Source of the DNA: Methylobacterium brachiatum
GTDB lineage: Bacteria; Pseudomonadota; Alphaproteobacteria; Rhizobiales; Beijerinckiaceae
Assembly: GCF_020523825.1 (NCBI RefSeq)
Contig: NZ_JAJALK010000014.1
Location: 1-64,000 of the forward strand
Reading direction: 5' to 3'
DNA length: 64,000 bases
Shown in pieces: positions 54,793-63,542 of the stretch. The translations under genes and the position numbers were made by a program. Each line of letters opens with the position of its first letter. Position 1 is the stretch's first letter. Below the pieces are notes generated by a model. The model made no database searches and was not told where the DNA came from. It worked only from the letters and a program-made list of their open reading frames with translations.

Positions 54793-55503
54793 ATGGGCGA
54801 TCCGAACAACATCTTCGTGCTGACCGGGGCGGGCGTGTCGGCCGAGAGCGGGCTCGGTACCTTCCGCGACCGCGGCGGCATCTGGGCGCGGTTCGACCCG
54901 ATGAAGCTCGCCACCCCGGAGGCCTATGCCGCCGATCCCGACACGGTGCTCGACTTCTACGACCATCGCCGCCGCGGCGTGATCGCGGCCGAGCCCAACG
55001 CGGCGCATGTCGCCCTGGCCCGGGCCGAGGCGCGGCTGGCCGCGCGGGGCGGGCGCCTGTTCCTGTGCACGCAGAACGTCGACGACCTGCACGAGCGGGC
55101 GGGATCGCGCGCGGTCGTCCACATGCATGGCGAGCTGCTCAAGGCCCGCTGCACCGCCTGCGGGACGGTCACGCCCTGGCGCGACGACCTCGACCGGGCC
55201 TCGATTTGCCCGGCCTGCGGGGGCGTCGGCCGGATGCGGCCGGACGTGGTCTGGTTCGGGGAGATGCCGATGCATCTCGACGCGATCGAGGATGCGCTTG
55301 CCGCCGCCGACCTGTTCGTGGCCGTGGGGACTTCGGGCGCGGTCTACCCGGCGGCGGGCTACGTGCGGGAGGCTCGGGCCCGCAACATTCCCACCTGTGA
55401 AATCAACCTGGAGCCCTCGGACAACGCCGATGCGTTCGACGATGCCCGCTACGGGCCGGCCAGCATGGCGCTGCCGCGCTTTCTCGCCGATCTCGGGCTG
55501 TGA
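54793..55503 (+). CDS. cobB: NAD-dependent protein deacylase (sirtuin)
   Basis: 236 residues; GGAGG before the ATG at 54793. TGAGVSAES (11-19), TQNVDDLHERAG, catalytic His in HMHGEL, four zinc cysteines (CTACG and CPACGG), MRPDVVWFGEMP, VGTSGAVYPAA. Class III-like bacterial CobB of ordinary length. It removes acyl groups from lysines, often controlling acyl-CoA synthetases. Divergent from the isochorismatase gene across about 110 bases. Confidence 0.95.
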   Translation: MGDPNNIFVLTGAGVSAESGLGTFRDRGGIWARFDPMKLATPEAYAADPDTVLDFYDHRRRGVIAAEPNAAHVALARAEARLAARGGRLFLCTQNVDDLHERAGSRAVVHMHGELLKARCTACGTVTPWRDDLDRASICPACGGVGRMRPDVVWFGEMPMHLDAIEDALAAADLFVAVGTSGAVYPAAGYVREARARNIPTCEINLEPSDNADAFDDARYGPASMALPRFLADLGL

Positions 55504-55722
55504 CCCGCCGGATCGCTGCAAACCGTTGAGAGGGTAAACGATTTCGATTCGGGAGCCCGTCCCTCGCGACAGGACCAGAGTCTTAAATGATGCGAATCAC
55601 ATCCGCGCGAGCTGTCAAGAACTGGTCGGACAGTTGCCCACCGGTTACAACGGTCAAGCTTGGGTTCGGCGTCGCGGCCCGCCCAAGCGTTCGTTGAAGC
55701 CACAAGGGGAAGACAAAGACCC

Positions 55723-55947
55723 ATGCAGCACTTCACCGTAACCGCCCGCGAGCGCGACACCGTCCTGGCGGCCCTGCGCTATTATCAGTTCTACCGGATG
55801 CAGGGGCATCCGTTCGACCCCCGCCAGGACCACCTGATCGACACCATCGCGTCCCGGGCCGGGGACGCCCTGGATCTCGCCGAGATCGACGACCTCTGCG
55901 CCGGTCTGAACGGCAACCCCCACGCGCTCGCCGCCGCGGCCGCCTGA
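55723..55947 (+). CDS. Small conserved-looking hypothetical protein
   Basis: 74 residues from the ATG at 55723 (AAGGGGAAG upstream). The sequence HFTVTARERDTVLAALRYYQFYRMQG and ITTIEDLC-like helices with Tyr-rich centre look selected; no family named. It lies alone, 220 bases after the sirtuin. Confidence 0.6.
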   Translation: MQHFTVTARERDTVLAALRYYQFYRMQGHPFDPRQDHLIDTIASRAGDALDLAEIDDLCAGLNGNPHALAAAAA

Positions 55948-56591
55948 GGTCGCCGCGCGGGGCGGGCTTCGCGCCGCCCCGGATCGTCCCGGCCGCCTAG
56001 CCGCCGGGACCGGGGATCGTGACCTCCGAGATGAGCGATGCCGCCGCCGGAGCGATCCCCGACCGCGTTTCACCGATCGGGACGCGGCGCCGATCCCCGC
56101 GGACCTCGGGGATCCACCCGGTTCCGAACGAGGCACGGGTCTCGTCTCCCGGATGGGCTGCGATGTTCACACATCGCTGCCGGATACAGGCCGAGGCTAG
56201 CCCCAAGCGCGCCTCCCTCCCCCCTCTGCGGGGGAGGGTGGGCCTCGCGTGAGCGAGGGTCGGGAGAGGGGAACCCGGGTTCAGGACAGGGCGCGGCCGG
56301 CATGACGGGCATAACGGGCAAAGCCCTGTTCTGCCGCGTCGCTCCCCTCTCCCGACCCCCTTCGGGGGCCACCCTCCCCCGCAGAGGGGGGAGGGAAGGT
56401 GTGTGTCGGCCTCGGAGAGACATCTCTTGCGGCCTAGAACCGTCCGGACCGCGTTCTGTGAACCCGCTAGCCCGCACGGCAGAGGGGGCACGGCGCCCCG
56501 TCCCTAGGTAGATCTGCAAGCACCGCAGCCAGCCCGCCTCCCGGGCGGCCACGGCATCATCGCACCGGTGCTACGCCGAACCGGCAGCGCC
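55948..56591. other. Gene-free stretch holding a long inverted repeat
   Basis: About 640 bases without a supportable gene. The central 190 bases are the type G inverted repeat; the flanks show high GC and no promoter I can defend. The frames open across it come from the repeat being free of stops. Confidence 0.55.
56213..56396. repeat. Long inverted repeat type G
   Basis: Arms of about 60 bases: left begins CTCCCTCCCCCCTCTGCGGG (56213 onward) and contains GGGTGG then GTCGGGAGAGGGGA; right contains TCCCCTCTCCCGAC and ends GGGGGAGGGTGG complement (CCACCCTCCCCCGCAGAGGG to 56396). A 75-base centre separates them. It is related to type C in its CCCTCTCCC core but carries different inner words. 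Confidence 0.8.
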
Positions 56592-56990
56592 TCAGGGCGC
56601 CTTCTTCAGCTGGCTCTCGGCGCGGGCCACGCCGGCCTCGCAGCCCTGCGCGTCGCCCTTGGAATCGGCGGTCCGTGCCTCATCCAAGGCGACCTTGGCC
56701 TGCTGCGCGGCATCCGCGCCCTCGCCGGCCTGGGCCGACTTCTCGGGCGGCGCCTGGGGGGATTCGTTGGCGCGCTCGCCCTCGGTGCCGGTCATGCCCT
56801 CGCCGCCGCGCTTGGCGGCGTTGCCCTGGCCGCTGGTCGAGGCCGAGATCGAGGCGGTCGCCTCCGACGTCACCCGCTTGGACAGGGCGTCGATCTTGTC
56901 CGAGCACGGGGAGGCGAGGACCGGGGCCGCCATCATGACCAGGGCCAGGGGCACCGTGACGGAAACCGTGAAGGCGGCGGGACGCATCAT
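56592..56990 (-). CDS. Exported hypothetical protein
   Basis: 132 residues from the ATG at 56990, chosen because AGAGAG lies nine bases upstream and a signal peptide starts there (MMRPAAFTVSVTVPLALVMM, cut at VLA-SPC). The mature chain is Ser/Ala/Gly/Glu-rich (SISASTSGQGNAAKRGG, ESPQAPPEKSAQAGEG) and ends in a short helix with a cysteine (AQGCEAGVARAESQLKKAP). Low complexity; function unknown. Confidence 0.65.
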   Translation of the reverse strand: MMRPAAFTVSVTVPLALVMMAAPVLASPCSDKIDALSKRVTSEATASISASTSGQGNAAKRGGEGMTGTEGERANESPQAPPEKSAQAGEGADAAQQAKVALDEARTADSKGDAQGCEAGVARAESQLKKAP

Positions 56991-57065
56991 CGTGTCGAAC
57001 TCTCTCATGTCGGGGGGCCGGGGATCAGGTCCCCAGTCCCCCAACGCATCGCGAGGGAGTGCGGT

Positions 57066-59405
57066 TCAGGCGCTCAGCTGGTCGCGGATCGGCAATTGCC
57101 GCACGCGCCGGCCGGTGGCGGCGAAGACCGCGTTGGCGATGGCCGGCGCCACCGGCGGCACGCCGGGTTCGCCGACGCCGCCGAGCGGGCCGTCATAGGA
57201 GCCGGTCGGCACCAGGTGCACACGGACAACCTTCGGGGCGGCGTCGATCCGGATGATCTCGTAGCCGTCGAAGTTGTTCTGCTGGGCCCGGCCCTGCTTG
57301 AACGTGATCTCGGAGGTGAGGGCGAGCCCCATCCCCATGACCACGGCGCCTTCCATCTGCGACCGGATGCGCTCCGGGTTCACCTGCGGCCCGCAATCGA
57401 CCGCGATGTCGATGGCGTGGACCTTCACCTGGCCCTTGTCGTCGACCTCCACCTCAGCCGCCACCGACGTATAGGTGACGAAGCTGTAATGGCCGGCGAT
57501 GCCGAGGCCGCGGCCCTTCGGCATCTGCCGTCCCCAGCCGGCGCCCTTGGCGGCGGCTTCGATCACGCCGCGCAGGCGGCCGGTATCGATCGGGTAGAGC
57601 TTCGGATCCTCGCCGTGGTTCCAGACGTCGCCGATGGAGGTCGGGTCGATTGTCCGGGCCGGGCCGATCAGGTCCAGCAGGTACTCCTTCGGGTCGCGGC
57701 CGGCGGCATGCGCCAGCTCCGACACGAAGGACTGGATCGCGAAGGCGTGGGGGATGTTCGAGACCGAGCGGAACCAGCCGATCCGGACATGGGCGGCGGC
57801 CTCCGGGTTCTCCATCCGGGCGTTGGGCAGGTTGAACGGCGTGTTCACCAGACCCATCCCGAGCTCGAACGGCAGCTCGTGCTTCGGATCGGGCGCGAAG
57901 ATCGAGCCGATCGTCGGCGCCACCGAGCGGTGCAGCCAGGCCACCGGCATGCCCTTCTCGTCGAGGCCGGCCTCCAGGCGCTCCACCGAGATCGTGTGGT
58001 AGTAGCCGTGGTGGATGTCGTCCTCGCGGGTCCAGGCGAGCTTGACCGGCGCGCCGTCCACCGCCTGCGAGCACAGGGCGGCCTCGACCACGTAATCCGG
58101 CTTGGACTTGCGCCCGAAGCCGCCGCCGAGCAGCGTGACGTTCACCTTGACCTTGTCGTCGGGCAGCTTGAGCGCCTTCATCAGGCGATCGTTAGCCGCC
58201 TGCGGACCCTGCGTGCAGGCCCAGGCCTCACAGAACCCGTCCTTGACCCGGGCCACGGCGGCCGGGGGCTCCATCGGGGCCTGGACGAGGTGGGGCACGA
58301 AGTACTCGGCCTCGACCTTGGTCTTGGCCTTGGCCATCGCGCCGTCGACGTCGCCCTGGTTGCGCACCACCTTGCCGGGCTTGCGCGCGGCGGCCTCAAG
58401 CTCCTTGCGGAACACGTCGGTGTCGTAGCCGGCGTTCGGGCCGTCATCCCAGGTGATCTTGAGCGCGTCGCGCGCCTTCAGGGCAGCCCAGGTGTTCTTG
58501 GCGACCACCGCGACGCCGCCGAGCGGCATGAACTCGCTCGGGATCTCGCCGCCGTCGATCTTGAAGATCTTGACGACGCCCGGGACCTTCTTGGCCTCGG
58601 TGTCGTCGAAGGACTTGACCTTGCCGCCATAGACCGCCGGACGGGCGACCATCGCGTACAGCATCCCGTCGAGCTTGGTGTCGAGCCCGTAGACGGCCCG
58701 GCCCGTGGTGATGTCGAGATTGTCGATCAGCCCAATCTTGCCGGTGCCGATGTACCGGAAATCCTTCGGGTTCTTCAGCGTGACGTTGGTCGGAACCGGC
58801 AGCTCGGAGGCCGCCTGCGCCACGGCGCCGTAGCCGAGGCTGCGCTTGGACTTGGCATGCGTGAGCGTGTGGTTGGCCGCCGTCACCTCGGAGGCCGGCA
58901 CGCCCCATTGCTTGGCCGCGGCCTCGATCAGCATCAGCCGCGCGGCGGCGCCGGCATGGCGGAAATGCTGGAAGAAGTGGCGCAGCGAGCGCGAGCCGTC
59001 GGTGTCCTGGTTGCCGAAGCGCTGCTCGTCGCCCCAGGCCTGGACCACCTTCACCTTCGGCCAGTCGGCCTCGAGCTCGTCGGCGACGGTGAGCGCCACG
59101 GAGGTGCGCACGCCCTGGCCCATGTCGGAGCGGTGGTTGGTCACCGTGACGGTGCCGTCCGGGGCGATCGACACGAAGATCTTCGGGTCGTCGCGCCAGC
59201 CATGCGGCATGCCGTCGGCGCCGAACTTCTGGGCCTTCTGCTCGGCGGTCTGGCCCTCGTCGGCGCGGGCGTCGCGCAGGGACAGGGCGAGCACCAGGGC
59301 ACCGGCGCCGCCGAGGATGCCGCGGCGGCTGACATTGGCGAGCACCGGCTTGGCGGTCGGCTTGGCGTTGGCCAGTTCGGCCATCATCTGGGCGTCGTGA
59401 ATCAC
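57066..59405 (-). CDS. Molybdopterin-binding subunit of a periplasmic xanthine-dehydrogenase-family hydroxylase (IorB type)
   Basis: 779 residues from a GTG at 59405 that overlaps the iron-sulfur subunit stop (GTGA, 59402-59405). A twin-arginine signal (VSRRGILGGAGALVLALSL) is at about 25-45, so the enzyme folds in the cytoplasm and is exported. Molybdopterin domains: SDMGQGVRTSVALTVADEL, NVTLLGGGFGRKSKPDYV, VPTGSYDGPLGGVGEPG. It resembles isoquinoline 1-oxidoreductase or aldehyde oxidase large subunits. The usual cytochrome c partner gene is not adjacent here. Confidence 0.92.
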   Translation of the reverse strand: MIHDAQMMAELANAKPTAKPVLANVSRRGILGGAGALVLALSLRDARADEGQTAEQKAQKFGADGMPHGWRDDPKIFVSIAPDGTVTVTNHRSDMGQGVRTSVALTVADELEADWPKVKVVQAWGDEQRFGNQDTDGSRSLRHFFQHFRHAGAAARLMLIEAAAKQWGVPASEVTAANHTLTHAKSKRSLGYGAVAQAASELPVPTNVTLKNPKDFRYIGTGKIGLIDNLDITTGRAVYGLDTKLDGMLYAMVARPAVYGGKVKSFDDTEAKKVPGVVKIFKIDGGEIPSEFMPLGGVAVVAKNTWAALKARDALKITWDDGPNAGYDTDVFRKELEAAARKPGKVVRNQGDVDGAMAKAKTKVEAEYFVPHLVQAPMEPPAAVARVKDGFCEAWACTQGPQAANDRLMKALKLPDDKVKVNVTLLGGGFGRKSKPDYVVEAALCSQAVDGAPVKLAWTREDDIHHGYYHTISVERLEAGLDEKGMPVAWLHRSVAPTIGSIFAPDPKHELPFELGMGLVNTPFNLPNARMENPEAAAHVRIGWFRSVSNIPHAFAIQSFVSELAHAAGRDPKEYLLDLIGPARTIDPTSIGDVWNHGEDPKLYPIDTGRLRGVIEAAAKGAGWGRQMPKGRGLGIAGHYSFVTYTSVAAEVEVDDKGQVKVHAIDIAVDCGPQVNPERIRSQMEGAVVMGMGLALTSEITFKQGRAQQNNFDGYEIIRIDAAPKVVRVHLVPTGSYDGPLGGVGEPGVPPVAPAIANAVFAATGRRVRQLPIRDQLSA

Positions 59406-59881
59406 AGGCGCTCTCCCTTGCCGGCGGGCGCCGTCTGGCCGGCGGCCTGATGGATCGCCGCGCGGATCCGCGGATAGGTGCCGCAGCGGCAGATGTTGCC
59501 GCTCATCGTGTCGTCGATGTCCTGATCGGACGGCTTCGGCGTGTCCTTGAGCAGCGCGGCGGCCTGCATGATCTGGCCGCACTGGCAGTAGCCGCACTGG
59601 GCGACGTTGAGGTCGCGCCAGGCCACCTGCACGGGGTGGTTGCCGTCGGGCGACAGGCCCTCGATGGTCACGACCTCCTGGTCGGCGGCCGCCGAGATCG
59701 GCGTGATGCAGGCCCGGGTCGCCGCGCCGCCGAGATGGATCGTGCAGGCGCCACACAGCGACACGCCGCAGCCGAACTTGGTGCCGGTGAGGCCCAGCTC
59801 GTCGCGCAAGTACCACAGCAGCGGCATGTCGGGATCGCCGTCGAAGCTGCGCGCAGCCCCGTTCACGGTGAGTTTGATCAT
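59402..59881 (-). CDS. (2Fe-2S)-binding subunit of the molybdenum hydroxylase (IorA type)
   Basis: 159 residues from the ATG at 59881. First cluster cysteines in KFGCGVSLCGACTIHL, second in QCGYCQCGQIMQAAALL and NICRCGTYPRI. It passes electrons from the molybdenum centre. It precedes and overlaps the large subunit. The leader region before it contains the LysR remnant on the other strand. Confidence 0.95.
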   Translation of the reverse strand: MIKLTVNGAARSFDGDPDMPLLWYLRDELGLTGTKFGCGVSLCGACTIHLGGAATRACITPISAAADQEVVTIEGLSPDGNHPVQVAWRDLNVAQCGYCQCGQIMQAAALLKDTPKPSDQDIDDTMSGNICRCGTYPRIRAAIHQAAGQTAPAGKGERL

Positions 59882-60044
59882 CGAAATATCCTGTCTGGCG
59901 ACGCCGGGACGGCGTTCAGTCGGGTCCGAGCCGAGCCAGAGGCGCCGACCGGTCGTCCGGTCCACGCATCCGCCTGTGCGGGCTAACCCGACGAACGGGC
60001 CTCTGGGTTCAGAATAGGAAGAATTCTAATCCACCCCGGGAGTC

Positions 60045-60674
60045 TTGTGCAACGCAAGGTGGATGCGGCACGCCGCCGGAGGCCCGCGCCGGGGACATGC
60101 CGCGTGCGGCGGCGCACATGCGGGCGCGATGGAAGCCTGGCCGGAGATCGAGCTCGACCTCGACTTCACCGACCGGCTGGTCGACGTGATCGACGAGGGG
60201 TTCGACGCGGTGATCCGCACCGGCGAGGCCCGGGATTCCCGGCTGATGACCCGGGTGCTCGGCAGCTACGACCTGAAGCTGGTCGGCGCGCCGGCCTATT
60301 TTGCGGCCCACGGAATCCCGGAATCGCCCGGGGACCTCGCCGGGCATTGCTGCCTGCGCCATCGCTTCCCGACCACAGGCCGGCTGGAGGATTGGCTGCC
60401 GGATCCGGGCGATCCGATCGAGCTGCGCACCGCGGCGACGTCCAACACCATCGAGCCGCTGGTCTGCCTGGCCGAGCGCGGCCTCGGCATCGCCTGCCTG
60501 CCGGATTTCGCGGTTCGCGCGCAGATCGAGGCCGGGACGCTGATGAGCGTGCTGGACGGTGCGGTGCATCGCTGCGGCACCTTCCGCATTCTCTGGCCGT
60601 CGAGCCGCCAGCTCGCGCCGAAGATCCGCGTCTTCGTGGATTTCATGGCGGAGAACCTGTTCGCGCCGCCGTGA
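60045..60674 (+). pseudogene. LysR-type regulator remnant lacking the DNA-binding domain
   Basis: From about 60129 the frame matches the LysR effector-binding domain: DFTDRLVDVIDEGFDAVIRTGEARDSRL, GSYDLKLVGAPAYFAAHG, LVCLAERGLGIACLPDF, VFVDFMAENLFA. The expected N-terminal HTH of about 60 residues plus linker is missing; the 28 codons before 60129 do not resemble it. It lies divergently beside the IorAB genes, where an intact copy would be expected to regulate them. A type B repeat follows. Confidence 0.7.
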
Positions 60675-60679
60675 CGATC

Positions 60680-60789
60680 AGGGTTTCAAAAGGTCGGTGA
60701 CCGTTTGCGGGTGCAGGGCAGAGCCCTGCCGATCACACAGGGGCTCCGCCCCCCGAACCCCGCCAAAGGGCTGAGCCCTTTGGAAACCC
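60680..60789. repeat. Modular palindromic repeat type B, copy 4 (full form)
   Basis: Four modules in order: AAAAGGTC/GACCGTTT (60688-60706), GCAGGGC/GCCCTGC (60713-60729), GGGGC-TCC-GCCCC (60740-60752), AAAGGGC/GCCCTTT (60765-60781). GGTTTC and GGAAACCC frame the element. It lies between the convergent LysR remnant and vapC. Confidence 0.88.
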
Positions 60790-60810
60790 GGCACCGCCAT
60801 TGGCGGAGCG

Positions 60811-61215
60811 TTACGGGACCGTCTCCAGATCCGTCCTGCGGAACTCGTCGGCCGTGGCGAGGATCGGCACGTTGAAGAACCGCGCTGCGGCGTAGTGGAG
60901 ACAGTCGCCGAGATTGAGACCGTGACGGCCTGCCCGGTATCGATGCGCCGCCGACAGGGCGAGGGCCGTCGTCGCGTTGGCGGGGGGAAGATCGCAGATT
61001 TCGATGCCTCGGGCTTCGAGGAATTCGAGGACGATCGGCCCGACGGCTTCGACCGTCATGTCGAACTTGTCGGGCCGCGCGAGGGCCAGCACCGTTTCCA
61101 GGATCGCGACGGGCGAGATCCTGCACCGGTTGGCCGAGGCGAGCGCGGTAGAGATCCGGCCGGCCTCCGGCTCGTCCGCGAGCAGGGCGACGAGCGCGGA
61201 GGCATCCACGAACAT
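60811..61215 (-). CDS. vapC: VapC-family PIN toxin
   Basis: 134 residues from the ATG at 61215, inside the vapB stop (ATGA). PIN acidic residues: Asp4 in FVDASALVALL, Glu in PVAILETVLALAR, Asp in LNLGDCLHYAAA and ATADEFRRTD. VapC toxins cut tRNA or other RNA. The gene is complete. Confidence 0.92.
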   Translation of the reverse strand: MFVDASALVALLADEPEAGRISTALASANRCRISPVAILETVLALARPDKFDMTVEAVGPIVLEFLEARGIEICDLPPANATTALALSAAHRYRAGRHGLNLGDCLHYAAARFFNVPILATADEFRRTDLETVP

Positions 61216-61460
61216 CAGCGGCTTTCCCACATCGCGTCGTAGACATCACGCGGGAGGGGCGTCCGGGCGGCCTCGCCGAGGGTGATTCCATGCTTCTCGC
61301 GCAACCGTGCGGCGGTCGCTTGCGGCGTCTCCCCCTGGTGCCTGCGCGCGATCGCCTCCCGCATGGCGATGACGATCGCTTCGGTGATGCCGACTCCCGC
61401 CAGGGCAGCGAACTGGCGCGTCAGCGCATCGGCTTCGGGATTGTTGACGATGATCGGCAT
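61215..61460 (-). CDS. vapB: VapB-family antitoxin (Rv0623-like)
   Basis: 81 residues: PIIVNNPEADALTRQFAALAGVGITEAIVIAMREAI matches the Rv0623/VapB N-terminal DNA-binding part; the C-terminus is Arg-rich and binds the toxin. Stop overlaps the vapC start. Likely autoregulated, but I see no clear operator. kup lies 63 bases upstream on the same strand. Confidence 0.9.
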   Translation of the reverse strand: MPIIVNNPEADALTRQFAALAGVGITEAIVIAMREAIARRHQGETPQATAARLREKHGITLGEAARTPLPRDVYDAMWESR

Positions 61461-61523
61461 GCCGGTTCGCCCTCGACGAGCGATGTAGATAATCGCACGC
61501 GCAGATCTACACCAGGGCCGGCG

Positions 61524-63542
61524 CTACACCGTCACCTGCGTGCCCACCTCGACCACGCGCCCGGTGGGGATCTGGAAGAAGTCCGTCGCGTCGTTGGCGT
61601 TCTTGGCCAGGGTGATGAAGATGCGGTCCTGCCAGAGCGGCATGCCCGAATGGGTCGCCGGGCGGATCGAGCGGCGGGACAGGAAGAACGACGTCGCCAT
61701 GATGTCGAACTTGAAGCCCTGGCGGCGCAGCAGCACCAGGGTCTTGGGGATGTTCGGCGTCTCCATGTAGCCGAACTTCATCACCACCCGGAAGAAATGC
61801 GGCCCCACCGGCTCGATCCGGACCTTGTCGGCCTCGTTCGAGCGCGGCGTGTCCACCGTCTCGACGGTGAGGATCACGTTCTTCTCGTGCAGCACCTTGT
61901 TGTGCTTGAGGTTGTGCAGGAGCGCGGCCGGGGCGATCTCGGGGTCGCTCGTCAGGAACACCGCGGTGCCGCGCACATGGTGGGGCGGGCTCTTCTCCAG
62001 CATGCCGACCAGCTCGACCAGCGGCACGTCGGTCTTGCGGGTCTTGTTGAACAGGATCGTGACCCCGCGCACCCAGGTCCACATCAGGATCACGAGGCCG
62101 CCGGCCAGGATCAGGGGCACGTAGCCGCCCTCGACCACCTTGATCAGGTTGGAGAGCAGGAACAGGAACTCGACCACGATGAAGGGCAGCATCACCAGGG
62201 CGGCGGCCACCGGCGACCAGCCCCACATCCGCCAGATCACCAGGAAGGTCATCGAGGCGGTGAGCAGCATCGTGCCGGTCACCGCGATCCCGTAGGCCGA
62301 GGCCAGCGACGAGGATGTCTTGAACAGCACCGCCAGCAGCACGACGCCGATCATCAGCAGCGCGTTGATCTGCGGCAGGTAGATCTGCCCGGCATGCGAT
62401 TCGGAGGTGTGGCGGATCTCGAGGCGCGGCAGCAGGCCGAGCTGGATCGCCTGCCGGGACAGGGAGAAGGCGCCGGTGATCACCGCCTGGCTCGCCACTA
62501 CGGTGGCCAAAGTCGCCAGCACCACCATCGGCAGAAGGCCCCAGGCCGGGACGAGCTGGAAGAACGGGTCGGCGGTGTCGGGCTTCTCCAGCACCAGGGC
62601 GGCCTGGCCGAGATAGTTCAGGGCGAGCGCCGGAAACACGAGGCAGACCCAGGCGACTTGGATCGGCTTGCGGCCGAAATGCCCCAGATCGGCGAACAGG
62701 GCCTCGGCGCCGGTCACCGCCAGGAACACCGCGCCCAGGGCCACCAGCGCGCCGGTGCCGTGGCCGAGCAGGTAATGCACCGCGTACCAGGGGTTGGCGG
62801 CGCGGAACACCTCCGGGTGCAGGCCGATATGCGGCAGGGCCGCGAGCGCCATGGCCAGGAACCACACGATGGTCATCGGCCCGAAGAAGGCCGCGACCTT
62901 GGCGGTGCCGCGGTTCTGCACCAGGAACAGGGCGACGATGATCGTCACCGTGATCGGCAGCACGTAATCGTCCAGCGCCGGGGTGACGAGCTTCAGCCCC
63001 TCCACGGCCGAGAGCACCGAGATCGCCGGGGTGATCACCGCGTCGCCGTAGAACAGCGAGGCGCCGAGCAGGCCGAGCATGAACACGATGCGCGAGCCGC
63101 CGAGCGCCTTCCGGGCCAGCGCCATCAGCGAGAGGATGCCGCCCTCGCCGTTGTTGTCCATGCGCAGCAGGATCAGGACGTATTTGACCGTCACGATCAG
63201 GAACAGCGCCCAGAGGATCAGCGAGACGGTGCCGATCACCTCCTCGGGCAGCAGGATGCCGTCGGTGCGGGCCGGGACCAGCGCCTCGCGGAAGGCGTAG
63301 AGCGGGCTGGTGCCGATATCGCCGTAGACGACGCCGACCGAGCCGACCAGCAGGGTCCAGAAGCCGGCATGGCCGTGGCGGGTCTCGGCCTTCTCGGGGG
63401 CGTCGAGGGCGCCGCCGGGCGCGGGCCCCTGCGCCGGGCCGGTGCCGCCGGTCTCGCCGACCGCCGGGGCGGAATCGGGCGGGGCGTCAGAGGCCGCGGG
63501 CACGGGCTGGGCTGCTACGCCGGGTGCGAAGGTCTGGCTCAT
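61524..63542 (-). CDS. kup: KUP-family potassium uptake transporter
   Basis: 672 residues from the ATG at 63542. About 60 residues of low-complexity Ala/Pro N-terminus precede 12 membrane segments; family marks VGVVYGDIGTSPLYAFREAL, DNNGEGGILSLMAL, GLLGASLFYGDAVITPAISVLSAVEGL, and the C-terminal cytosolic domain with PPHHVRGTAVFLTSDP. It imports K+ with H+. Methylobacterium-like genomes often have several kup copies; this one is single here. Confidence 0.96.
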   Translation of the reverse strand: MSQTFAPGVAAQPVPAASDAPPDSAPAVGETGGTGPAQGPAPGGALDAPEKAETRHGHAGFWTLLVGSVGVVYGDIGTSPLYAFREALVPARTDGILLPEEVIGTVSLILWALFLIVTVKYVLILLRMDNNGEGGILSLMALARKALGGSRIVFMLGLLGASLFYGDAVITPAISVLSAVEGLKLVTPALDDYVLPITVTIIVALFLVQNRGTAKVAAFFGPMTIVWFLAMALAALPHIGLHPEVFRAANPWYAVHYLLGHGTGALVALGAVFLAVTGAEALFADLGHFGRKPIQVAWVCLVFPALALNYLGQAALVLEKPDTADPFFQLVPAWGLLPMVVLATLATVVASQAVITGAFSLSRQAIQLGLLPRLEIRHTSESHAGQIYLPQINALLMIGVVLLAVLFKTSSSLASAYGIAVTGTMLLTASMTFLVIWRMWGWSPVAAALVMLPFIVVEFLFLLSNLIKVVEGGYVPLILAGGLVILMWTWVRGVTILFNKTRKTDVPLVELVGMLEKSPPHHVRGTAVFLTSDPEIAPAALLHNLKHNKVLHEKNVILTVETVDTPRSNEADKVRIEPVGPHFFRVVMKFGYMETPNIPKTLVLLRRQGFKFDIMATSFFLSRRSIRPATHSGMPLWQDRIFITLAKNANDATDFFQIPTGRVVEVGTQVTV

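Noticed and set aside
56568..59450. 960-codon rightward frame across the IorB gene
   Set aside because: Antisense shadow of the molybdopterin subunit; leucine/valine/arginine-rich without motifs.
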